Both the position numbers and the translations under genes were made by a program. Shown piece after piece: positions 33,759 through 41,559 of a DNA stretch of 64,000 nt (its first letter is position 1; each line of letters starts with the position of its first letter). A model generated the notes under the pieces. It saw only the letters and a list, made by a program, of their open reading frames with translations, was not told where the DNA came from and ran no database searches. Source of the DNA: Planctomycetota bacterium (GTDB taxonomy: Bacteria; Planctomycetota; SZUA-567; H5-PLA8). The DNA is taken from positions 1,116,001 to 1,180,000 of the forward strand of contig JAOSKN010000003.1 of assembly GCA_027493525.1 (NCBI GenBank), written 5' to 3'.

Positions 33759-36059
33759 TCAGTCGCCCGACTGCGAAGCGCCAAGTCCGGCGAGGGCAGA
33801 GATTTCAGGCGCCACGGATTCCTTCGCCGACCAGCCGGTTTTCAGGCCCAGGACGAACCAGCCCAGAGCGATTACCCCCATGGCAAAGATCGTGTCGCCG
33901 ACGACCCTCAGCCAGCGCAAGGCGTCCATGAGGGGCGTTTGAAGGAACTCCGCCGAACGCGCGTACCACATGCCGTGCTCGATGCTGGCGTAGGTCTGCA
34001 ACAGGCCGACCGGCAGCAGGCTCAACAGCACCATCAGCGCCAACCCGATATTGATCGACCAGAATGCGAAGGAGAGGGCTCCCGTGCGCCAGCGCCTGCG
34101 CGCCGCCAGCCCCTTTAGGCAGAAGAGCATCAGGCCGATGCCGAGCATGCCGTAGACGCCGAAGAGCGCCGTGTGCCCGTGGACGGGCGTGGTATTCAGG
34201 CCTTGCATGTAGTAGAGCGCGACCGGCGTGTTGATCATGAAGCCGAACAGGCCGGCGCCGACCAGGTTCCAGAACGAGACGGCAACGAAGAAATAGATCG
34301 GCCACTTGTATTCCGAGACCCAGGGCTTGGCGCGGCTCAGCGTCAGGTTCTCGTAGGCTTCGAAGCCGATCAGCACCAGGGGCACCACTTCCAGCGCGCT
34401 GAAAGTCGCGCCGAGGGCCATGACGGCCGTCGGCGTGCCGGTGAAGTACAGGTGGTGGAAGGTCCCGACGATGCCGCCGGACAGGAAGATGATGGTGGAA
34501 AAGAGCACGGCCGAGGTCGCGGTGCGCGTCCCCAGCAGGCCCATGCGCGTGAACAGGAACGCGATGACCACCGTGGCGAAGACCTCGAAGAAGCCTTCCA
34601 CCCACAGATGCACGACCCACCAGCGCCAGTACTCCACCATGGCCAGGTTCGTGTGCCGTCCCCACATCAGGCCCGCGCCGTAGAAGAGGGCGATGGCGGC
34701 GGAGGCGACGAAGAACATGCCCAGCAGGTGCCGGTTGTCGCCCGGGTGGCGCAGGGCCGGCCAGAGCGCGCGGCCCATCAGGAACAGCCACACGAACAGG
34801 CCGACGAAAAGGAAGATCTGCCAGAAGCGGCCCAGGTCGACGTACTCGTACCCCTGGTGTCCGAACCAGAAGTTCATCTCCGGGTTCAGGCGCTGCTGCA
34901 CGCCCAGCCATTGGCCGGCCAGGGAGCCGACCACGATGATCAGCAGGCAGACCAGCAGGAAGTTCACGCCCAGCCGCTGGAATCGGGGCTCGTACCCCGA
35001 GACCGCCGGGGCCATGAACAGGCCCGTGGCGAGCCAGGCCGTGGCGATCCAGAAGATGCCCAGTTGGGTATGCCAAGTGCGCGTGACGGCATAAGGGAGA
35101 TACTCCGCCAGCGGGAATCCGTAGAAGCCCGAACCCTCCACGCCGTAGTGCGCGGTCACCGCGCCCAGGCCCACTTGCGCCACGATCAGCGCCGCGACGA
35201 TCCAGAAGTACTTGAGCGTGGCCTTCATCGACGGCGTGGGGTCCAGGGCCAACAGCGGATCGCGTTCGGGCAGAGCCGTCTCGGGCTCTTCGCGATGGCG
35301 TTGCACCGCGAAGTACCAAGCCAGGGCTCCGATGCCAGCCAGCAGGAGCACCACGCTCAGCACCGACCAGACGACGATCGAGGCCGTCGGCCTGTTGCCG
35401 ATCCATTCCTCCGCGGGCCAGTTGTGGGTGTAGGTGACCGCCTGGCCGGGCCGGTCCGTGCCGCAGGCCCAAGCGGCCCAAAAGAAGAAGGCGTTCATCC
35501 GCGTTTGCCGTTCGGGCGTCTTGATCGTGTTAGCGGGAATGGCATAGGCATCGCGAAGCTCCTTGAGTTCCGGGGCATCGCCGAACAACCCGGCATAGTG
35601 CGCCGCCACCGCTTGCATGGCGCGTGCGCGGTCATCCGAGACGGTCAGCGTCCCGCTCCCCGGATCGTAGGTGTTGGCGCGTATCTCCCGTCGCAGGCGC
35701 GCCTTCAAGGCCGCCTGGGCCTCGGCGTTCACTTCGGCAAAGGCAGCGCCGTGTTCCCGTTTCGCCCAGTGGTCCAGCAGCCATGCGCATTCGCGGTGCA
35801 GGTAGTCGGCCGACCAGTCGGGCGCCACGTAGGAACCGTGGCCCCAGACGGTGCCGACTTCCTGGCCGCCGATGGACTGCCAGACGTTCTGGCCGGCTTG
35901 AATCTCCTCGCCGGTCATGAGCGTTTCGCCGGAGGCCGAGACCACGCGCGACGGGATCGGCGGCGCCGCGCGGTAAATCTCCCAGCCGTAGTAACCGAGG
36001 ACGGCAAATGAAGCCGCCACGACCACGCCAAATCCGAGCCAAAGCCTTCCGGGATTCAT
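33759..36059 (-). CDS. norZ: Quinol-dependent nitric oxide reductase, single subunit
   Basis: 766 residues, the length of qNOR. The N-terminal extension (QAGQNVWQSIGGQEVGTVWG) replaces the cytochrome c subunit of cNOR. The heme-copper-type core has about 14 membrane helices with conserved histidine segments such as TRTWHTQLGIFWIATAW, VVHLWVEGFFEVFATVV and GTFHHLYFTGTPT. It reduces NO to N2O with electrons from quinol at the inner membrane, for denitrification or NO detoxification. No nitrite or nitrate reductase gene is nearby, so detoxification is the simplest role. It diverges from an Rrf2-type regulator across 112 bp. Confidence 0.96.
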   Translation of the reverse strand: MNPGRLWLGFGVVVAASFAVLGYYGWEIYRAAPPIPSRVVSASGETLMTGEEIQAGQNVWQSIGGQEVGTVWGHGSYVAPDWSADYLHRECAWLLDHWAKREHGAAFAEVNAEAQAALKARLRREIRANTYDPGSGTLTVSDDRARAMQAVAAHYAGLFGDAPELKELRDAYAIPANTIKTPERQTRMNAFFFWAAWACGTDRPGQAVTYTHNWPAEEWIGNRPTASIVVWSVLSVVLLLAGIGALAWYFAVQRHREEPETALPERDPLLALDPTPSMKATLKYFWIVAALIVAQVGLGAVTAHYGVEGSGFYGFPLAEYLPYAVTRTWHTQLGIFWIATAWLATGLFMAPAVSGYEPRFQRLGVNFLLVCLLIIVVGSLAGQWLGVQQRLNPEMNFWFGHQGYEYVDLGRFWQIFLFVGLFVWLFLMGRALWPALRHPGDNRHLLGMFFVASAAIALFYGAGLMWGRHTNLAMVEYWRWWVVHLWVEGFFEVFATVVIAFLFTRMGLLGTRTATSAVLFSTIIFLSGGIVGTFHHLYFTGTPTAVMALGATFSALEVVPLVLIGFEAYENLTLSRAKPWVSEYKWPIYFFVAVSFWNLVGAGLFGFMINTPVALYYMQGLNTTPVHGHTALFGVYGMLGIGLMLFCLKGLAARRRWRTGALSFAFWSINIGLALMVLLSLLPVGLLQTYASIEHGMWYARSAEFLQTPLMDALRWLRVVGDTIFAMGVIALGWFVLGLKTGWSAKESVAPEISALAGLGASQSGD

Positions 36060-36121
36060 GGCGCCCCTCCAGGCAAGTCACCCAAAAAATAACCTCAAGG
36101 TCCTGATATCCCATTTTTACC

Positions 36122-36144
36122 TTGCAACGCCACGGTGTCAATCT
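36122..36144 (+). promoter_or_regulatory. Candidate promoter of the Rrf2 gene
   Basis: TTGCAA (36122-36127) and a TATATT-like -10 hexamer about 16-17 bp downstream lie in the short space between norZ and the regulator. AAGGAG then precedes the regulator ATG by eight bases. The regulator probably binds in this shared region to control both genes. Confidence 0.4.
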
Positions 36145-36171
36145 ATATTCTGGACAAAAGGAGTTTTATAT

Positions 36172-36591
36172 ATGATATCTCAAACGGCCGAATACGCACT
36201 GCGTGTGGTGGTGTGCCTGGCCAACCGGCCGGAAGAGTCGCTGACCAACGAACAGATCTCGGAGCGGACGAAGGTGCCGCTGGGCTATCTCGCGAAGCTC
36301 ATGCAAGTCCTGCGCAAGGAAGAACTGGTGGATTCGAGGCGAGGGATACACGGCGGGTTCATGCTCAAGAAGGATCCTGAGCGGCTAAGCGTGCTGGACG
36401 TGATCAATGCCGTCCATCCGCTGAAACGCATCCGCCATTGCCCCTTGGGGCTGAAAGCGCACGGGACAAAGCTGTGCGACCTTCACCGGCAGTTGGATGA
36501 TGTACAGGTCCAGGCGGAGAAGGCTTTGGGATCGCATTCCATTGCGTCACTTCTGGCCTCGTCCAACCCCAGCGTCCCACTGGGACTCTAG
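36172..36591 (+). CDS. Rrf2-family regulator, NsrR-like
   Basis: 139 residues from ATG 36172 (AAGGAG eight bases upstream); the open frame upstream to 36058 overlaps the norZ start and is not used. The Rrf2 winged helix is visible: ISQTAEYALRVVVCLANRP, the recognition helix around VPLGYLAKLMQVLRKEELV and the wing SRRGIHGGFML. C90 and C102 lie at the spacing of the outer cysteines of NsrR cluster ligands, while the middle position (96) is alanine with H97 beside it. Such proteins sense NO through an Fe-S cluster. Position next to norZ supports an NO-response role. The stop codon lies in the left end of a MITE-like element. Confidence 0.88.
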   Translation: MISQTAEYALRVVVCLANRPEESLTNEQISERTKVPLGYLAKLMQVLRKEELVDSRRGIHGGFMLKKDPERLSVLDVINAVHPLKRIRHCPLGLKAHGTKLCDLHRQLDDVQVQAEKALGSHSIASLLASSNPSVPLGL

Positions 36592-36752
36592 CAGCCCGTT
36601 GAAAAAGGGAGCGGGCCATTAAACGGCGCTTTTGCCCAGCCCTTCGTTGCGCTCTCGTCACAGAGATCCTCTGGATATGCTCCTCGGTCGCGCCTCGGTC
36701 TGGACAAAAATCGCTCGTTTACTGACCGCGCCCCTTTTTCAACGGGCTGCTA
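36589..36752. mobile_element. MITE-like element 1
   Basis: Perfect terminal inverted repeats containing AGCAGCCCGTTGAAAAAGGG (36590-36609) and its complement (36732-36751), 164 bp overall, no ORF. The left arm overlaps the stop codon of the Rrf2 gene. The sequence AGCAGCCCGTTGAAAA is common as a dispersed non-autonomous element in other bacteria. Confidence 0.65.
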
Positions 36753-36918
36753 AGCGGCCTTGCGGCGCGCTTTCAAGTATCTGCTTGGCCCTTTTGACCG
36801 TGCTCTTCGTCGTTCGCTCGTTGCAGATGTTCTCCGAATATGCTCCTCGCTCGCTCTCCGATCACGGTCAAAATGACCGGCGCATATTCCTTGAATTCGC
36901 ACCGCAAGGCCGCTTAGC
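36749..36918. mobile_element. MITE-like element 2
   Basis: Perfect 17-bp terminal inverted repeats GCTAAGCGGCCTTGCGG (36749-36765 and 36902-36918) around a 136-bp core that has its own inner inverted repeat (TTTTGACCGTG near 36789 and CACGGTCAAAA near 36863). It abuts element 1, sharing four bases. No ORF. Confidence 0.6.
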
Positions 36919-36919
36919 G

Positions 36920-37034
36920 CCACAACGCCGTGAGAAAACCGCAGAGCACTTAGCGAGGCTCGCGCCGGCTGTTCGGCGCGAGGCCTCACGAAGTTCTCCG
37001 CGTGCTCCGCGGTTCTGTAGCGTTGTAGTGTTAG
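36920..37034. repeat. CCGCAGAGCAC-type inverted repeats with central hairpin
   Basis: Left arm about 36920-36957 and right arm about 36994-37034, related to the pair at 33282-33464, with a GCGCCG-GCTGTT-CGGCGC hairpin between them. Confidence 0.45.
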
Positions 37035-37222
37035 GACCGCGCCGCGGAAGTCCGCTTCCACCGGTTCACGCGCGCGCCCTTGTTGTACGCACCCGGCTCG
37101 GTGCAGGCGTTAGCTTCGACCTTCAGATTCTCGACGCGTTCGAAGACCAGCGTGTGGCCGACGCGTTCGACCGAGACCGTCTCGATGGGCGGCGGGGTCA
37201 TGGGGCGGGATTCTTGGGCCAA
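37031..37222 (-). CDS. Small TPPPIETVSVER-family protein
   Basis: 63 residues from a TTG at the complement of 37222, which has AGGAGG ten bases upstream; ATG at 37201 (codon 8) is the alternative. It contains TPPPIETVSVERVGHTLVFE and ends in a basic KGARVNRWKRTSAARS. It shares the first motif and 36 identical bases with the ORF at 32660. The middle has one cysteine. Function unknown. The copy near the immunity genes and this one are on opposite strands 4.5 kb apart. Confidence 0.45.
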   Translation of the reverse strand: MAQESRPMTPPPIETVSVERVGHTLVFERVENLKVEANACTEPGAYNKGARVNRWKRTSAARS

Positions 37223-37404
37223 TCTCGTTCAACCTCCTGCCCCGGCGACGGTTTACGCCACACGAACTTTTTTGACACATACGATCCGGCCTTCATCGGT
37301 CGCCACCCGCGCACCCGCGGAGCCTCCTTTTCATGGCATCCCTCATACTTTAATCCGCTCCGGAAGAGCGGTTGGTAACGAATGGGGCCTCGATGTCGCG
37401 CCCG

Positions 37405-39660
37405 TTACCAGGCGAATTGAGCGCAAAAGAGGACGTTTCGGCCGGACTCGTCCCAGCGGCTGTGCGCTTGACGGTACTTCTTGTCGCCAAGGTTTTCCAC
37501 ATTGAGCGAAATGCCCCAGCGGTCCTTGACGGTAAACCCTATCCGGAGGTCATGGACGGTATAACCGGGCAGCCCGAAGGGGCGCAGCAGCGGCGAACTC
37601 GCATCCTGAGGGTCCACCCGATAGCCCCGGTCGCCGAGGAGGTAATCGCGAGGAATCCGCTCGTAGTCGCCCACGATCCGGGCCTCGTATTCAAGATAAA
37701 GGCCCGAGATCCAACCGTCCTGCAACATGCGGCCCTGTTCCCAGCGGATTTTTGCCAGCCCCCACGGCGGATGGGTGAACCGGATGGGGGCGCCACTTTC
37801 CTGTTCCCCATAATTCCATGCGAAGCCGGCTCCCACCCAAATGCGGCAAGGGAGGCGCAAGAAGTGGTCGATGCGCGCTTCCTGCATCAGTTCGAGGCCC
37901 ATCAGGTAGGCTCCACCGCCGTCGGAAGTGACCAGAATGGACTCATCGGGGTCACGATTTCCGTCCTGGTTCCAGTCGAACCAGTCGGAACCCGCGAAGG
38001 CGCCCGGCGTCATGGTTTGAAAATGCGCGAAGGCCGAGTAATAACCGGCCAGCGAGCCGCGCAGGTGCGAACTCTCATTCCTCGTTCCGAATTCAAACTG
38101 GTCTCCCGTGATCGGGTCGAGCATGCCGCTGGGCGCGCGGATCCCCTGTCCGTGCTGGGTCAACCCGAAAACCGGAGGGTAGAGCCGATAACCTCGTGAA
38201 ATATTGGCGAACAGGCGGACGTCGGGATCGTGCAGCACGCGATAGACCAGTCCCGCGCCGCCGCTAAGGATCGTGTTATAGGCCGACAGCTCGTCGTTCT
38301 CCGGGTCGTAGCCCGGCGCGGCGGGGACGTAGTAGCGGTCGGAGTTCGAGATGAACTCGAAGTAGTCGCCGCGCGCGCTCACGGAGAGCGTCAGGTCGTC
38401 GAGCGGTTTCCACTCATAGAGGACAAAGGCCGCGCTGTCGTACCACTCGGTGTCCGGCGCGGCCTTGGCCCGCTGGCCGCCTGGCGCGCGGATGGTGAAC
38501 TGCTCGTCGTCGGGACTCTCGCCCCAGTCCACTTCGTAGTTCAGCCCGGCCACGAGGCGGCGCCGGTCCTGGTCGAAGCCGAGCTCCACCTGGCTGCTCA
38601 GGACGAGCGTTTCCCAGAGCGCGCGCCCGCGGGAGCCGTCGTCCCAGAAACGCCGGTCCTTTTTCCTTTGCAAGTAGGCCTTCGCCTGGACTTCACGCAC
38701 GGGCCCGGCCGGGGGCCTCCAACGGTAAAGAAGATGGCCGGCATCGCGGTCGTTGGCGTTCAACTGGGTCGGGCGGTAATAACGGTAGAGATGGTCAATA
38801 TCCATGTGCTGATAGGTGAGTTCCAGGACGTGTTCTTGCGCCAGTTTGAACTCGAGCGCCGCGTCGAGATGCTTGCTCTCCCCGCCGGTGGGCTTGAGGT
38901 ATCGTCCTCCGCCGGAACGGGTGTCCGAGGCGTTCCGGGCGCCGCCGCCGAGAAACCAGCGAACCTTCGAGGATGCGCCGTAGACTTCGCCCCGGCCGAA
39001 ATAACCTTCGCTCGCGGATTCGAAGGACGCCTTGGCCCGCCCTCCGACCTTGAACTCCTCGCCGTCGGTATAATCGTACGGACATTTCCGGGCGATGAAA
39101 TTAACGACGCCGCCAAGACAGTTGGAGCCATAGAGCACCGAAGCGGGGCCTCGCACGACCTCCACTTGTTTGACGGACTCCGTTTCCACCTTCCCGTAAA
39201 GATCGTCGCCGCCTTCCCCGCCTTCGCCCCAGAGCGTGGTCAGCGTGTCTCCATCCACGAGCGCCAAATTGTTGGCGCCGCCGAACCCGCGCAGGATGAG
39301 GTTCGTGTTGGTTGAGTTGCGTTTTTCGAGCCAGACCCCCGGCTGGTCGCTGAGCACGTCCAGGATCGAGGCGGACCCGCGCTCCGCGAGCCGCTTTTCG
39401 CCGATCACGGTCACGCTTCGGGAACTATCCGTATACGGCGCGGGCGTTCGCGACGCGGTGACGATCACCTCGATGACCGCCGGTTCGCCGGGCTTGCCGT
39501 TATCGCGCTCCTCCTTCCGCTCAGCCCCGTCGCGAGGGGCTACCTCCTCGCCGCGGCCGTCTTCTTCCGCGAACAAGCCCGCGCACGATCCGCAAAGCGC
39601 GAGGATCGCGGCCGCCAGCGGAACGCGCCAAAACGGCTCACCCAAGCGACGCTTGCGCAT
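37405..39660 (-). CDS. TonB-dependent outer-membrane receptor
   Basis: 751 residues. After a signal peptide (FWRVPLAAAILALCGSCAGL) comes the plug domain (SVTVIGEKRLAERGSASILD, LILRGFGGANNLALVDG, VKQVEVVRGPASVLYGSNCL). The rest is a 22-strand barrel type with many aromatic-rich strands, ending in VLFCAQFAW with a terminal aromatic residue, as needed for BAM insertion. Such receptors import siderophores, cobalamin, metals or sugars using TonB energy. The substrate cannot be told; no TonB or permease gene is next to it. An AT-rich region with a palindrome lies just upstream. Confidence 0.93.
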   Translation of the reverse strand: MRKRRLGEPFWRVPLAAAILALCGSCAGLFAEEDGRGEEVAPRDGAERKEERDNGKPGEPAVIEVIVTASRTPAPYTDSSRSVTVIGEKRLAERGSASILDVLSDQPGVWLEKRNSTNTNLILRGFGGANNLALVDGDTLTTLWGEGGEGGDDLYGKVETESVKQVEVVRGPASVLYGSNCLGGVVNFIARKCPYDYTDGEEFKVGGRAKASFESASEGYFGRGEVYGASSKVRWFLGGGARNASDTRSGGGRYLKPTGGESKHLDAALEFKLAQEHVLELTYQHMDIDHLYRYYRPTQLNANDRDAGHLLYRWRPPAGPVREVQAKAYLQRKKDRRFWDDGSRGRALWETLVLSSQVELGFDQDRRRLVAGLNYEVDWGESPDDEQFTIRAPGGQRAKAAPDTEWYDSAAFVLYEWKPLDDLTLSVSARGDYFEFISNSDRYYVPAAPGYDPENDELSAYNTILSGGAGLVYRVLHDPDVRLFANISRGYRLYPPVFGLTQHGQGIRAPSGMLDPITGDQFEFGTRNESSHLRGSLAGYYSAFAHFQTMTPGAFAGSDWFDWNQDGNRDPDESILVTSDGGGAYLMGLELMQEARIDHFLRLPCRIWVGAGFAWNYGEQESGAPIRFTHPPWGLAKIRWEQGRMLQDGWISGLYLEYEARIVGDYERIPRDYLLGDRGYRVDPQDASSPLLRPFGLPGYTVHDLRIGFTVKDRWGISLNVENLGDKKYRQAHSRWDESGRNVLFCAQFAW

Positions 39661-39686
39661 ACGTAAATCTCCCAGGCGATCACGTT

Positions 39687-39701
39687 ATAATACATAATTA
39701 T
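39687..39701 (-). promoter_or_regulatory. ATAAT-N5-ATTAT palindrome upstream of the TonB receptor
   Basis: A 15-bp inverted repeat within a very AT-rich stretch (39681-39720) about 27 bp before the receptor start. It resembles half of a Fur-type box (GATAAT...ATTATC), but the match is partial. It could simply be the promoter -10 region (TATTAT on the minus strand). Confidence 0.3.
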
Positions 39702-39729
39702 CCGTATATCTTTACATGTCCGAAAAATT

Positions 39730-40332
39730 TTGCGCCGATTATTTTCGCAAGGCGGCCGGCCGGCGGGAAGGGAGGCAAGGAGCAAGAGGCCGTTCGCTTG
39801 CTCCCTGGCCGTGGCGCGGGCTGAGGCTATTCCAGGGTCTGGCGCCACCGGATGCGGAATTCCGCAACCCGTGCGGGTAGTGCGAGAAGTGACGGAGACG
39901 CCAGCCTGCACGCCAATTGAATCAACGTTTTCGTGGTTAATTTCCCGCGCGGCGGAGAGGGGGCCGTTCTCGAACCCCGCCCCTCGAACCTCGCACCTGC
40001 CGTTTACGCCCTCACCCTGGCCCTCTCCCACAAGGGGAGAGGGTTGCCGGCGTGCGGATACCGGCGATCGGGATTCGAGACGGCTCGGCACGGGGCGGCT
40101 GCGCCGACCGTGGCACGGCGGGCGAGCTGGATGCTCGCGGTACGGAAGAACGAAAGGACGCGCGGGCGGGACGCCCACGCGAGCCGGCGAGGACGCCGGC
40201 GCTACGGCGGCTGCGCCGACCCGTGGCACGGCGGGCATGGCTCGGCAGCGCCGACCCGTGGCACGGCGGGCGCGGTACGAACTGTCCTGGCCCGGAAATG
40301 GCCGAGTTCCGGAATCGCGATAGCATGCGGGC
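39730..40332. repeat. Repeat-filled intergenic region with one 105-bp repeat copy
   Basis: This 600-bp stretch contains a full copy of the 105-bp family at 40138-40240, partial copies at about 40085-40130 and 40240-40270, and a low-complexity CCCTCACCCTGGCCCTCTCC segment near 40010. The open frames here read through repeats; I see no gene. Confidence 0.55.
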
Positions 40333-41187
40333 ATGCGCTTCCGCGTGACTCGCTTTCGCTGGATCATGCTGTCGCTCTATGCGGCGCTGCTGCTGCTCTT
40401 CTTCCTGCTGGGCCTTAGCGCCCGCGCGCACGACCGCGACTGGAACGTCTTCCTGCTCGCGATCGCGCTGCTGGCGCTGACCCAGGCCGTATTCATCTTC
40501 GGCGCCGGCACGCGCGACCTGCTGAAACCGATCCATCGCAAGCGCCGCCTGCTCCCGCCGCTGATCGTGGCCGGGCTGCTCTTCGGGTTCATGACCGTCA
40601 CGGCCGTTTGGGCCTGCGCCGAATTCACGGCGTGGCAGCCGGATTTCATCTTTCCCGATACGGCCTGGTTCTGGGCGGGCCTGGCCGCCGTCTGGTCCGC
40701 CTGGAGCGTCCTCTTCTATGTCCGCACGCGGGGCCTGCCCAAGCTGGCGCTCCTGGAGCGCCTGGCGAAGTGGCTGCTGCTGGGCAGCCTGGCCGAGACG
40801 CTCGGCTGCATTCCGGCGCATATCCTGGTGAGCCGCCGCCCGGGCTGCCTGGTGGGCTTGCAGACGGCCGCCGGGATCGCGGCCGGGGTGCTCGTGATGT
40901 TCTGGGCGTTCGGCCCGGGCATCCTGCTGCTGATCTACCGCGAGCGCGCCGGGCGCGAGGCCGAGGCCGAAGCCGCCGGCGCGCCGCTGCCGCAAGGGCG
41001 GACCTTCTCGCTGCTGGGCTTGCTCCTGACGGTCATCTTTGCCGGGTCGGTCCTCGGCCTCTTTCTGCTGCCGGAACCCGGCCTGGCGGTCTCCGCCCGC
41101 CCGGAATTCTGGATCGCCCTGGGCAGCGGGAGCCTCTGGCTGATCCGCGTCCTGCGCCACCTGCGGCGCTGGGAGCGGGGTGAGTAA
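40333..41187 (+). CDS. Membrane protein of unknown function
   Basis: 284 residues with about seven predicted membrane helices (LSLYAALLLLFFLLGL, LLAIALLALTQAVFIFG, LIVAGLLFGFMTVTAVWACA, FWAGLAAVWSAWSVLFY, LLGSLAETLGCIPAHIL, AAGIAAGVLVMFWAFGPGIL, LGLLLTVIFAGSVLGLFLL). There are no charged motifs typical of transporters. The family is not recognised. The gene stands alone after a repeat region. A TGA or other sign of coupling to the next gene is absent. Confidence 0.65.
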   Translation: MRFRVTRFRWIMLSLYAALLLLFFLLGLSARAHDRDWNVFLLAIALLALTQAVFIFGAGTRDLLKPIHRKRRLLPPLIVAGLLFGFMTVTAVWACAEFTAWQPDFIFPDTAWFWAGLAAVWSAWSVLFYVRTRGLPKLALLERLAKWLLLGSLAETLGCIPAHILVSRRPGCLVGLQTAAGIAAGVLVMFWAFGPGILLLIYRERAGREAEAEAAGAPLPQGRTFSLLGLLLTVIFAGSVLGLFLLPEPGLAVSARPEFWIALGSGSLWLIRVLRHLRRWERGE

Positions 41188-41559
41188 TCCGCGTACTCGA
41201 GCATGCCCTTGGGGCAAGTCGGTGAATTACTTGGGACGATCTGCTGGCGGCGACCTGCGCAGGGCTTCATCAGGACTTCGGCGAGCTTGGCCGGCGCGGC
41301 GCATCTCATCCCAATTAATTCTCCGACTGGCCCTTGGTTTTGCCGTACGCTGTGGCTGGCGCCCGCATTTCGCTTCGATCGCAGCATACCCCGGAGAATC
41401 GGGCAAGCGGAATCATAGGGAATGCCAAGCAACTTGGTGTACGAAAGGCTGATGGCGAAAACTCTGGCCGGGTTTCACAACGCTGGGTGCTTGCTGGGCT
41501 TCCACGATACAACGCGCGAACGCGCGTCACCGCCGAATCTCGTGGCGAAGGAGCAGTCC
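41188..41559. other. Intergenic stretch without recognised content
   Basis: About 370 bp between the membrane protein and the GH2-like gene. A 46-codon upstream extension of the GH2 frame (from 41422) lacks a ribosome site, so it is not coding. No repeats or hairpins stand out. Confidence 0.5.

Noticed and set aside
39730..40323. 198-codon plus-strand frame before the membrane protein
   Set aside because: It passes through the 105-bp repeat and Pro/Arg-rich low-complexity DNA; no start signal.
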